A stretch of DNA of 24,803 nt from SZUA-430 sp044220975 (GTDB taxonomy: Bacteria > Pseudomonadota > Alphaproteobacteria > Micropepsales > Micropepsaceae), in the NCBI GenBank assembly GCA_044220975.1, contig JBGAPZ010000055.1:1-24803 (forward strand), written 5' to 3'. Positions 14,563 through 21,652 of this stretch are shown piece by piece. Every line of letters starts with the position of its first letter. The first letter of the stretch is position 1. Position numbers and translations under genes: made by a program. The notes beneath the pieces were generated by a model. It saw only the letters and a list, made by a program, of their open reading frames with translations, was not told the DNA's origin and ran no database searches.

Positions 14563-14606
14563 CTTGCCCTCACCCCGGCCCCTCTCCCGCACGCGGGCGA
14601 GGGGAG
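14562..14606 (-). repeat. Right REP-like palindrome
   Basis: This is the inverted partner of the left repeat, 45 bases against 46. Relative to the complement of the left copy it lacks one C in the CACCCC run and has CACGC in place of CAAGC. CCCCTCTCCCGC (14579-14590) pairs with GCGGGCGAGGGG (14593-14604) with one mismatch. Its first base is the last base of the DUF559 TGA, and its outer end lies one base from the stop codon of the acetyltransferase gene. Confidence 0.88.
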
Positions 14607-14607
14607 T

Positions 14608-15138
14608 TTAGAGCGGGACGATTTCCGCTTTTTCTTGTGCGTAGGGGACGAATCCCATTTTTTGGTAGAGCGGTAGCGCACGCGGGTGGTCGAGCGTGTT
14701 CGTGTGGACCCAAAGGCGCTCGATCGGTTTGCCCCAAGCGATGTCGATGGCGGTGGCGAGCAGGAAAGATCCTAGACCGCGGCCCAGGAAATCTTGGATG
14801 AGGCCGAAGTAGGCGAGTTCGGCGTTCGGCGATTTGCGAAAGTCCAGTTCGGCGTAGCCGGCGGGCGCGCCCTCACAATAGAGGACGTAGAGCTCGACGT
14901 TTTCGTCTTGAACGATCTTGCCGAGGTCCTCGTCGCTCATGCGCGTGCGCTCGACCCACAGGTGCGCTTTACCCACGGTCTCGTAGAGATAGCGATAGAA
15001 GTGGACCGGCGGGTGCTTGACCTTGAGCAGCATCACGCGGCCGTTGTCTTGGTCGTGACGCAGATGCGGGCGCATTGTCGACGGCTTTGCCGTCATCTCA
15101 AGTTTCGTGATCGTGATCGGGATCGGCGTCTTCGTCAT
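14608..15138 (-). CDS. GNAT-family N-acetyltransferase
   Basis: A 176-residue GCN5-related acetyltransferase. After about 60 residues without clear motifs comes the fold core: LYVLYCEGAPAGYAELDF (strands 2-4), AELAYFGLIQDFLGRGLGSFLL with the acetyl-CoA pyrophosphate loop GRGLGS, and the C-terminal LWVHTNTLDHPRALPLYQKMGFVPY, whose Y-x-K-x-G-F ending is a family hallmark. The acceptor substrate is unknown. The ATG at 15138 overlaps the stop of the sulfurtransferase gene by four bases (ATGA), so it is the third gene of the cysK-sseA transcript. Its own stop at 14608 abuts the right REP-like repeat. Confidence 0.85.
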   Translation of the reverse strand: MTKTPIPITITKLEMTAKPSTMRPHLRHDQDNGRVMLLKVKHPPVHFYRYLYETVGKAHLWVERTRMSDEDLGKIVQDENVELYVLYCEGAPAGYAELDFRKSPNAELAYFGLIQDFLGRGLGSFLLATAIDIAWGKPIERLWVHTNTLDHPRALPLYQKMGFVPYAQEKAEIVPL

Positions 15139-15968
15139 TTTTCGAGCGGAAGCTCGTGGCGCGCACCCCATTCCGCCCAGGAGCCGTCGTAAATCGCTGC
15201 ATCAGGTGCGTCCATCGCCTTGAGGCCGAGCGCGATGACGGCGGCCGTGATGCCGGAGCCGCAACTGGCGATGACGGGCTTCGTCGTGTCGACACCGGCA
15301 TCCCGAAAGGCGGCTGCGAGCGCGTCGCCTTTGCGCATTGTTCCGTCAGGATTGAGCAGGCGCGCGTAAGGCAAGTTTCTGGCGCCCGGGATGTGGCCGC
15401 CGCGGACGCCGGGGCGGGGTTCGGGCTCTGTCGCGTTGAAGCGGGCAGGACCACGCGCGTCCACGACTTGCTCTCGTTTCGTTTTCAGGTTTTCGAGAAC
15501 TTGGTTCGCGTCACGCAGGATGAGGTGGTTCGGGCGCGGGGTGAAGTGGCGAGCCTGCGGCACCGGAGGCATGTCGTCGACCGGCCGGCCTTCGGCGCGC
15601 CATTTCGGAAAACCGCCATCGAGCACGAATACCTCTTCATGTCCCATGACACGGAGCATCCACCAGGCGCGCGCAGCTGAGAACAATCCTGCGCCGTCGT
15701 AGGCGACGATGCGGTGGCCGTCGCCGAGGCCAAGCTTCTTCATGCGTGAGGCAAATTTTTCCGGTGGGGGCAACATGTGCGGATACGGCGAGGCCGTATC
15801 CGATATGTCGTCGAGGTCGAAGAAGACCGCGCCTGGGATATGCGCTTCGGCGTACTCGGCCTTTGCGTTGCGCTTCATGTCGGGCAGGTACCACGATGCG
15901 TCGACGATGCGCACATCGGGTGCACGCAGGTGATCGGCGAGCCATTGGGTGGTGACAAGGGGGTTCAT
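15135..15968 (-). CDS. sseA: 3-mercaptopyruvate sulfurtransferase
   Basis: A 277-residue tandem-rhodanese sulfurtransferase. The N-terminal rhodanese domain (about 5-125) is inactive; the C-terminal one (about 155-275) has the active loop CGSGITA at 236-242. This form is characteristic of mercaptopyruvate sulfurtransferases rather than thiosulfate sulfurtransferases, whose loop is rich in basic residues. C236 would carry the persulfide. DARGPARFNATEPEPRPGVR and GGHIPGARNLP are also family signatures. It moves sulfur from 3-mercaptopyruvate (derived from cysteine) to thiols or cyanide. Its ATG overlaps the cysteine synthase stop by four bases, and its stop overlaps the acetyltransferase start, so the three form a coupled operon around cysteine sulfur. 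Confidence 0.92.
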   Translation of the reverse strand: MNPLVTTQWLADHLRAPDVRIVDASWYLPDMKRNAKAEYAEAHIPGAVFFDLDDISDTASPYPHMLPPPEKFASRMKKLGLGDGHRIVAYDGAGLFSAARAWWMLRVMGHEEVFVLDGGFPKWRAEGRPVDDMPPVPQARHFTPRPNHLILRDANQVLENLKTKREQVVDARGPARFNATEPEPRPGVRGGHIPGARNLPYARLLNPDGTMRKGDALAAAFRDAGVDTTKPVIASCGSGITAAVIALGLKAMDAPDAAIYDGSWAEWGARHELPLEK

Positions 15969-16975
15969 CTTTTTTGCTCCAGCCATTCGGGGACAGGCAG
16001 GCCTTTGGAACGTAGGAAGGCGGGATTGTAGAGCTTTGAGGCGTAGCGCGTGCCGCAGTCGCACAGGATTGTGACGATGATGTTGCCGCGGCCGAGCGCT
16101 CGCGCGAGGTGGTATGCGCCGGCGACGTTCACGCCGGACGACGTGCCGAGGCAGAGACCCTCGTCATGCAGAAGCTCGAAGCAAAACGGTATCGCTTCGG
16201 AATCGGGAATTTGGAAAGCTTCGTCCGGCTTGAAACCTTCGAGGTTTGCCGTGACGCGGCCTTGACCGATCCCTTCGGTGATGGATGAGCCTTCGGCTTT
16301 CAGTTCGCCGTGCTTGTAGTAATTGAAGAGTGCGGCTCCAGGCGGGTCGGCGAGCGCGATCTTGACGTTCGGGTTGCGTGTTCGCAGCGCCGCGGCGACG
16401 CCGGCCAGCGTGCCGCCGGTACCGATTGCGGAGACGAAACCCGCGACCTTGCCGTCCGTTTGATTCCAGATTTCTGGTCCGGTTGTTTCGATGTGGATTT
16501 GGCGGTTGGCGACGTTGTCGAACTGGTTCGCCCAAATCGCGCCGTTCGGCTCTTTCGCGTTCAATTCGTCGGCGAGGCGCCCGGAATATTTCACGTAGTT
16601 GTTCGCATCTTTGTACGGGACGGCCGGCACTTCGATAAGTTCGGCGCCCATGTGGCGGAGCGTATCTTTCTTTTCCTGGGACTGCGTGTCCGGGATCACG
16701 ATAACGGAGCGGTAGCCGAGCGCGCGGCCGACCATGGCGAGCCCGATGCCGGTATTGCCGGCGGTGCCTTCGACGATCGTGCCGCCCGGCTTCAGCTTGC
16801 CGCTGCGTTCTGCATCGCGAATGATTCCGAGCGCAGCGCGGTCCTTCACGGACTGGCCCGGGTTCATGAACTCGGCCTTGCCCAGGATTTCACATCCGGT
16901 GATGTCCGAAAGCCGTTTGAGACGGATCAGCGGCGTGTTGCCGATTGCGTCGATGACACTGTGTTTGATGTCCAT
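15965..16975 (-). CDS. cysK: Cysteine synthase (O-acetylserine sulfhydrylase family)
   Basis: A 336-residue fold-type II PLP enzyme. NPGQSVKDRAA carries the Schiff-base lysine K44; EGTAGNTGIGLA (69-80) is the substrate/PLP loop; SAIGTGGTLAG binds the PLP phosphate; LGTSSGVN lies near residue 287. It should make cysteine from O-acetylserine and sulfide. The loop reads TAGNTG where CysK usually has TSGNTG, and the protein is 15-25 residues longer than classic CysK, with an insert around AKEPNGAIWANQFDN. This marks it as a side branch, so other beta-replacement reactions (for example cystathionine beta-synthase-like) are possible. It heads the sseA-GNAT operon and is divergent from the MetE-like gene across 61 bases. 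No strong ribosome binding site precedes the ATG. Confidence 0.86.
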   Translation of the reverse strand: MDIKHSVIDAIGNTPLIRLKRLSDITGCEILGKAEFMNPGQSVKDRAALGIIRDAERSGKLKPGGTIVEGTAGNTGIGLAMVGRALGYRSVIVIPDTQSQEKKDTLRHMGAELIEVPAVPYKDANNYVKYSGRLADELNAKEPNGAIWANQFDNVANRQIHIETTGPEIWNQTDGKVAGFVSAIGTGGTLAGVAAALRTRNPNVKIALADPPGAALFNYYKHGELKAEGSSITEGIGQGRVTANLEGFKPDEAFQIPDSEAIPFCFELLHDEGLCLGTSSGVNVAGAYHLARALGRGNIIVTILCDCGTRYASKLYNPAFLRSKGLPVPEWLEQKR

Positions 16976-17036
16976 GGAGGGACGTTCTATTGACGGGGCC
17001 TGGGCGCATCAAGCGTCCTCGCCCCGGAGCCCCGCG

Positions 17037-18188
17037 ATGACACGAATTCTCACCACTCATGCGGGTAGTTTGCCGCGGCCAAAGACGCTGGTGCACATGC
17101 TGGCTGCCAAAGCGGGTGGGGAAGAGGTCAACGAGGCGGCGCTGGAGCGGGAGGTCGAGGCGGCCTCGGCCGGGGTGATCGCCAAGCAGATCGCCTCGGG
17201 CATCGACATCATCAACGATGGCGAGGCGGGCCGGGAGAGCTTCTTCACTTACGTGCGCGGACGAATGAGCGGGTTCGCGGGCCAAGGCATGCGCAAGGTC
17301 ATGGCCGACATCACGATGTATCCATCGTTCCTGCAGCACATGCTGAGCATTATGGCGGCGCGCGAGAACGTGAGCTTGATGGCGCCGCCGCAAGCGGTCG
17401 GCGATGTCGCTTACAAGGACGACCACGCCATCAGGGCCGAGTGCGCGCGGCTGAAGCGGCTAGCCTCGGCGCACAAGCCTGCGGGCGTGTTCATGACGGC
17501 GGCTTCGCCCGGCATCGTTGCCGCCGCGATGGAGAACAAGCACTACGGCAGTTTGGCGGACTATGTCGCGGCTGTGGGGCGTGCGCTGAAGGTCGAGTAT
17601 CGCGCAATTGTGGAGACCGGGTTCACGTTGCAGATCGACGCGCCGGATTTGGCGATGGAACGGCACACGCTTTTCGCCGATAGGCCGCTGGACGAGTTTC
17701 TGGCGTTCTCACGGGCGGTGGTTGCGGCGATCAATAGCGCGATCGAAGGATTGCCGCGCGAGCGTGTGCGGTTGCACGTGTGCTGGGGCAACTACAACGG
17801 ACCGCACGAGTGCGACGAACCGATCGAGTCGCTGTGGCCGGTGCTGGAGACGGCGAAGGTTGGAGCGTATGTGATCAGTTTGGCCAATCCGCGGCATGAG
17901 CACGAGATTGCGTTCTTCAAGGGCGGGCGGTTGCCGAAGTCGGCAACGCTCATCGCGGGCGTGATCGATACGACGACGAACTATGTCGAGCATCCGCGTG
18001 TCGTTGCGGATCGCTTGGTGCGGGCGGCGGAGGCGGTGGGCGATCCGTCGCGCGTGATCGCAGGCACGGACTGCGGCTTCGAGACGTCTGCCGGATATGT
18101 AAACGTGGCCGAAGAAGTGGTGTGGGCGAAGCTTCGGGCGCTCAGCGAAGGGGCTGCATTGGCGTCGAAGCGGTTGTTCGGGGCATAG
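17037..18188 (+). CDS. Half-size cobalamin-independent methionine synthase-like protein (MetE C-terminal domain)
   Basis: A 383-residue protein equivalent to the catalytic C-terminal barrel of MetE, without the N-terminal half (full MetE is about 750 residues). TTHAGSLPRP at 6-15 opens the barrel. The zinc ligands expected for homocysteine activation are visible as H247 and C249 in HVCWGN and C346 in TDCGFET. NDGEAGRESFF near residue 60 is also conserved in this group. Such short proteins transfer methyl groups to homocysteine or other thiols; the methyl donor is unknown for most. The ATG at 17037 has GGAG at 17025-17028; the frame continues upstream but would run into cysK on the other strand. 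It is divergent from cysK, which fits a sulfur amino acid locus. Confidence 0.85.
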   Translation: MTRILTTHAGSLPRPKTLVHMLAAKAGGEEVNEAALEREVEAASAGVIAKQIASGIDIINDGEAGRESFFTYVRGRMSGFAGQGMRKVMADITMYPSFLQHMLSIMAARENVSLMAPPQAVGDVAYKDDHAIRAECARLKRLASAHKPAGVFMTAASPGIVAAAMENKHYGSLADYVAAVGRALKVEYRAIVETGFTLQIDAPDLAMERHTLFADRPLDEFLAFSRAVVAAINSAIEGLPRERVRLHVCWGNYNGPHECDEPIESLWPVLETAKVGAYVISLANPRHEHEIAFFKGGRLPKSATLIAGVIDTTTNYVEHPRVVADRLVRAAEAVGDPSRVIAGTDCGFETSAGYVNVAEEVVWAKLRALSEGAALASKRLFGA

Positions 18189-18208
18189 GGACGGCCTGTT
18201 TCGGGGGT

Positions 18209-18238
18209 TGATCCGCAGGTGCGGGGGCCGCGTATACT
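18209..18238 (+). promoter_or_regulatory. Candidate RpoE(ChrR-type) promoter of the anti-sigma gene
   Basis: TGATCC (18209-18214) matches the minus-35 consensus known for the Rhodobacter RpoE/ChrR system. After 18 bases comes TATACT (18233-18238), which agrees only partly with the TAAGA-like minus-10 of that system and better with a housekeeping minus-10. It lies 44 bases ahead of the chrR-like ATG. If real, it would make the anti-sigma factor autoregulated. Confidence 0.35.
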
Positions 18239-18281
18239 ATTGGTACGACTGCCCGGAGTGCCCCGTTTTGGTTGGATGAGA

Positions 18282-18926
18282 ATGCCGCAACACCACCCCG
18301 ACGACACATTGCTGATCGAGTACGCGAACGGCTCGCTTGGCGAGCCGAAGGCGCTCTTGGTCGCAACGCACTTGGCGTTGTGTCCGCCGTGCCGCGACGC
18401 GGTGGCGGCTGGCGAGGCTGCGGCTGCGGCCTTGGCGTTCGACGACGTGGCGGCGGATGTCGGGCCGATGCCGGATGTGACTGCGATGCCGGTGGAAGCG
18501 CGGGCGGCGGTATTGAAGCCCTCCAGTTTGGTGCCGGAGCCTTTGCGGAGTTATTTGGGCCGATCCGTGCCGGAACTCGGTTGGATGCCGGTGCTCGCGG
18601 GCATGAAAGAATATCCGCTGCCCGAATTTGTGGGGCGCTCGAGCGTGCGATTGCTGGCGATAGACCCGGGCCGGCGTATGCCACGCCACACGCATGAAGG
18701 GCTTGAGCTCACGCTGGTGCTGCAGGGCAGCTTCTCGGACGCGAGCGGCGCTTACGTGCGGGGCGACGTCGCGACGGCAGACGCGACCGTCGACCATCAA
18801 CCGCACGCAGGCGGGGGCGAGGTCTGCCTCTGTCTCGCCGTGGAGGACGCGCCACTGCGACTGACTGGCGTGACGGGCGCTGTGCTCAATGCCGCGGCTG
18901 CGGTGCGCAAGCTCGTCCGCCGCTAG
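18282..18926 (+). CDS. ChrR-type zinc anti-sigma factor with C-terminal cupin domain
   Basis: A 214-residue protein with the two-domain layout of ChrR, the anti-sigma factor that holds an RpoE-like ECF sigma factor inactive until singlet oxygen or organic peroxide is sensed. The zinc anti-sigma domain (1-80) has H4/H5, then H30, C34 and C37 in HLALCPPC. The C-terminal cupin (about 100-200) has metal ligands H136, H138 and E142 in RHTHEGLE, with a later DHQPHAGG supplying the fourth histidine. The ATG at 18276 is an equally possible start. Normally the cognate sigma gene sits directly upstream; here the upstream neighbour is the MetE-like gene and no sigma factor is in the window. It ends within the stop codon of the Cfa-like gene on the opposite strand. 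Confidence 0.86.
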   Translation: MPQHHPDDTLLIEYANGSLGEPKALLVATHLALCPPCRDAVAAGEAAAAALAFDDVAADVGPMPDVTAMPVEARAAVLKPSSLVPEPLRSYLGRSVPELGWMPVLAGMKEYPLPEFVGRSSVRLLAIDPGRRMPRHTHEGLELTLVLQGSFSDASGAYVRGDVATADATVDHQPHAGGGEVCLCLAVEDAPLRLTGVTGAVLNAAAAVRKLVRR

Positions 18927-20221
18927 GGCTTTGCAAGGGCGACCTGGGTGACGTCGATGGAGCCGGCGCGAAAGCCTGCTTCGCAGTAGCTCAGATAGTA
19001 ACCCCACATGCGCTTGAACTTCTCGTCGAAGCCGAGCGGGCGGATTTCGTCCCAGGCGGCTAGGAAGCGGTCGCGCCAGCTCGCCAGCGTTTGCGCGTAA
19101 TCGAGTCCGAAGGTCGTGTCTTCGCGCCAGGTCAGGCCCGCGCGCGCCACTTGCTCGCGGAGCGCCTGCATCGAGGGCAGCATGCCGCCGGGGAAGACAT
19201 ATTTTTGGATGAAGTCCACGCTGCGCCGGTAGGTCGAGAAATAGCGCTCATCGATGGTTATGATTTGCAGGCCGGCCTGGCCGCCGGGTTTTAGGCTGCG
19301 TCCGATCTTCTCGAAATAGGCCGGCCAGTATTCTTCGCCAACGGCTTCGAACATTTCGATCGAGACGATGCGGTCGAACGTACCTTGGGTGTCGCGGTAG
19401 TCCTCCAAACGGATCTCGGTCTTGTCGGCGAGGCCCGCTTTGGCGAGGCGTTCTTTCGCGAAGTCGTGTTGTTCGCGGCTGATCGTGATGCCTGTGACGC
19501 GGCAACCGATTTCCTTTGCGGCGTATTCGGCAAAGCCGCCCCAGCCGCAGCCGATCTCCAGCAAATGATGTTCGGGCTTTAGGCCGATGCGGCGGGCGAG
19601 GCTCGCATATTTGTTGCGCTGCGCGTCGGTCAGCGATTGGCTTGCGGTTTCGAACTTCGCAGAGGAATAGGTCATCGACGGGTCGAGCCAGCGTTCGTAG
19701 AACGCGTTGCCGAGGTCGTAATGCGCGTGAATGTTGCGCTTTGCACCGGCGCGCGTGTTTCGGTTCAGCGCATGCGCCAGGCGGCCTGCGGCTTTCGCCC
19801 ACCACTTACCTTCGTAGAGTTCACTCATTGCGTCGGCGTTGCGCGCGAAGACTTCGAGCACGGCGGGAAGGTCGGGCGTGTCCCATTCGTGCGCGAGATA
19901 GCCTTCAGCGAAGCCCAAGTTTCCTGTGCGCACGAGGCGCCACAGGCAGGCGTAGTCCTTAATGATGAGCTCGCCGTGCTTGCCGGGTTCGCGGCCGTCG
20001 ATTTCTATGCGGCGCCCGTCGGGCAAGGTCACCGCAACGCTGCCCCACTCGAGGCGCGCGGTGACCGACAGGAATAGGCGCACGAAATACGGCAAGGCGC
20101 GCGTGTCGGGTTCGACGCCTGGGCGCGGGTTCGGTACGTTCGTTCGGCCAACCATGGATCGTTCCACCGATGGTGCCCCAGTCAGGGATATAGGTTCGAC
20201 TGCCTTGAAGTGCATAGTCAC
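18923..20221 (-). CDS. cfa: Cyclopropane-fatty-acid synthase family methyltransferase
   Basis: A 432-residue SAM-dependent methyltransferase of the Cfa family. An N-terminal lipid-binding region (about 40-150, including GELIIKDYACLWRLVRTGNLGFAEGYLAHEWD) precedes NIHAHYDLGNAFYERWLDPSMTYS, the SAM motif LEIGCGWGGFAEYAA, and SIEMFEAVGEEYW. FIQKYVFPGGMLPS and YYLSYCEAGF close the typical C-terminus. It acts on double bonds of membrane phospholipid acyl chains, giving cyclopropane, or in relatives a methylated chain. The GTG at 20221 overlaps the stop of the FAD protein gene by four bases (GTGA); the ATG at 20215 is an alternative. Coupling to that FAD protein resembles the Rhodobacter lipid genes under RpoE-ChrR control, where such a pair takes part in furan fatty acid formation. 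Confidence 0.87.
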   Translation of the reverse strand: MTMHFKAVEPISLTGAPSVERSMVGRTNVPNPRPGVEPDTRALPYFVRLFLSVTARLEWGSVAVTLPDGRRIEIDGREPGKHGELIIKDYACLWRLVRTGNLGFAEGYLAHEWDTPDLPAVLEVFARNADAMSELYEGKWWAKAAGRLAHALNRNTRAGAKRNIHAHYDLGNAFYERWLDPSMTYSSAKFETASQSLTDAQRNKYASLARRIGLKPEHHLLEIGCGWGGFAEYAAKEIGCRVTGITISREQHDFAKERLAKAGLADKTEIRLEDYRDTQGTFDRIVSIEMFEAVGEEYWPAYFEKIGRSLKPGGQAGLQIITIDERYFSTYRRSVDFIQKYVFPGGMLPSMQALREQVARAGLTWREDTTFGLDYAQTLASWRDRFLAAWDEIRPLGFDEKFKRMWGYYLSYCEAGFRAGSIDVTQVALAKP

Positions 20222-21522
20222 TCGGCCGCTTGTTTGAAGTCGGCAAACACCCGTGGGTTTTTGACCCTCCCGAGGGGCAGATTTGCGCCGATCCGCTCGG
20301 CCACCTCGAGGCCTGCGGTCAGGCCGTCCTCATGGAACCCGTAGCCCGCGTAGGCGCCGCAGAACCAAGTGCGGTGCTGTCCCTGAATCATGTGCAGGCG
20401 GCGTTGGGCGATGAGCGCTTCAGCGTCGAATTGCGGGTGGTCGTAATCGAAGGTGCGGAACGTCAGATGGCTCGCCGGTGGGGTGGGCGGGTTCAAGCTT
20501 ATGAAGAGCGGTTTCGTTTCGTCGATCGATTGCAGGCGATTCATCCAATAGCTCACCGATACGGCACCGCTCGCGTTGGTGTCTCTCGCGAGGTAGTTCC
20601 AGCTGGACCACACGCCCTTGCGCTTGGGCATAAGCGACGCATCGCGGTGCAGGTAAACCCGGTTTGCCGCGTAGCGCAGGGGGCCCAGTATGTGACGCTC
20701 AGCTTCGGTCGCGTCGGCGAGGAGCGGCAGCGCTTCGTCGCTGTGGCAGGCAAGGATGACTTGGTCGAACGTCTCGCTATTGCCGGTGGCATCGGTGACT
20801 TCGACCGTCGTGTTTGTACGCTTGATTGCGGCAACCGGCGTGTTGAGGCGGATACGGTCTGCGAAGGCTTCGGTCAGGCGCTTGACGTATTCGCGCGAGC
20901 CGCCTTTGACGGTGCGCCACATCGGCTTGTCGAAATAGAACAGGCGGTGGTTTTCGAAGAAGCGGATGAAGCTCTCGGCGGGGAACGCAAGCATGTCGAC
21001 GGCGCTTGTCGACCAGATTGCCGCGCCCATGGGCAGGATGCAGTTGTCGCGGAACGCGTCGCCGTATTTGTTCGCTTTGAGGTAAGAGCCCAGCGAGAGA
21101 CCGCGCGTGCGGCCGGATTGCAGGTCGCCAAGACCTTCGCGGCGAAAGCGCAGGATGTCGAGCCACATGCGATGGAACGAGAGGCTGAGCAGATTGCGTT
21201 TCTGCGCGAACAGCGTGCCGATCGTGTTGCCCTGCCATTCGAGCTGCCCATTGCGAGACGAGAAGCCGAACGTCATTTGCGTTGGGATGGTCTCGACGCC
21301 GAGCTTCGCGAACAGGGCAGTCAGGTTCGGGTAGTTGAGCTCGTTGTAGACGATGAAGCCGGTATCCACCGGGATCGTCGAGCCGTCATAGTCGATATCG
21401 ACCGTATGGCTGTGGCCCCCGATACGGGATTGTTTTTCATAGACCACGACCTCGTGGTCGCCGTTCAGCGCCCACGCGGCACCCATACCGGCAATACCCG
21501 ATCCTACAACTGCAATCCGCAT
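20218..21522 (-). CDS. COG2907-type FAD/NAD-binding oxidoreductase (amine-oxidase fold)
   Basis: A 434-residue flavoprotein. The dinucleotide-binding motif VVGSGIAGMGAAWAL (5-19) and the following EKQSRIGGHSHTV place it among the monoamine-oxidase/phytoene-desaturase-like proteins. VDTGFIVYNELNYPNL, AAIWSTS, FFENHRLF and the C-terminal FCGAYAGYGFHEDGL segment are typical of COG2907 (predicted NAD/FAD-binding protein). Related proteins lie next to Cfa-like methyltransferases in many Proteobacteria, and one in Rhodobacter (UfaD) is reported to desaturate methylated acyl chains; I infer a similar lipid role. It is translationally coupled to the cfa gene. The DUF1365 gene often found between these two is missing. 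The leader (21523-21652) shows GTTCC at 21583-21587 and a CTTGGG/CCCAAG hairpin at 21541-21561, but no complete promoter I can defend. Confidence 0.83.
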   Translation of the reverse strand: MRIAVVGSGIAGMGAAWALNGDHEVVVYEKQSRIGGHSHTVDIDYDGSTIPVDTGFIVYNELNYPNLTALFAKLGVETIPTQMTFGFSSRNGQLEWQGNTIGTLFAQKRNLLSLSFHRMWLDILRFRREGLGDLQSGRTRGLSLGSYLKANKYGDAFRDNCILPMGAAIWSTSAVDMLAFPAESFIRFFENHRLFYFDKPMWRTVKGGSREYVKRLTEAFADRIRLNTPVAAIKRTNTTVEVTDATGNSETFDQVILACHSDEALPLLADATEAERHILGPLRYAANRVYLHRDASLMPKRKGVWSSWNYLARDTNASGAVSVSYWMNRLQSIDETKPLFISLNPPTPPASHLTFRTFDYDHPQFDAEALIAQRRLHMIQGQHRTWFCGAYAGYGFHEDGLTAGLEVAERIGANLPLGRVKNPRVFADFKQAAE

Positions 21523-21652
21523 CGTACGCTTAAGACTCCACTTGGGGCTTCACTTCCCAAGCGCAAGCCGCCTGAGCGTTAGGTTCCGAGGGGTATACGA
21601 AGCCTGTGGGGCGTTGGATGGGTAGCGGCTGCGTCTCAGATAGAGATAGCGG

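Larger units (their letters stand above)
14150..14606. mobile_element. DUF559 gene enclosed by inverted REP-like palindromes (possible mobile unit)
   Basis: This 457-bp unit consists of a left palindromic repeat, a small endonuclease-like gene (now frameshifted) and a right palindromic repeat in inverted orientation. The repeats of 46 and 45 bases differ by one base change and one indel. The gene begins 7 bases inside the left repeat and its stop codon ends on the first base of the right repeat. The unit fills almost the whole gap between two convergent genes, 7 bases after one stop and 1 base before the other. I infer that it was inserted as a unit, by analogy with REP/RAYT elements. No recognised transposase or target-site duplication is visible, so mobility is unproven. 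Confidence 0.5.

Noticed and set aside
16734..17036. Upstream extension of the MetE-like frame
   Set aside because: It overlaps the start of cysK on the other strand; the family begins with the TTHAGSLPRP motif right after the ATG at 17037.
20230..21582. 450-codon plus-strand open frame opposite the FAD protein gene
   Set aside because: A shadow frame; the minus strand carries the dinucleotide-binding motif and the full family pattern.
21583..21587. GGAAC on the minus strand, a possible EcfG-type minus-35 upstream of the FAD protein gene
   Set aside because: No CGTT-like minus-10 at the required 16-17 base spacing.
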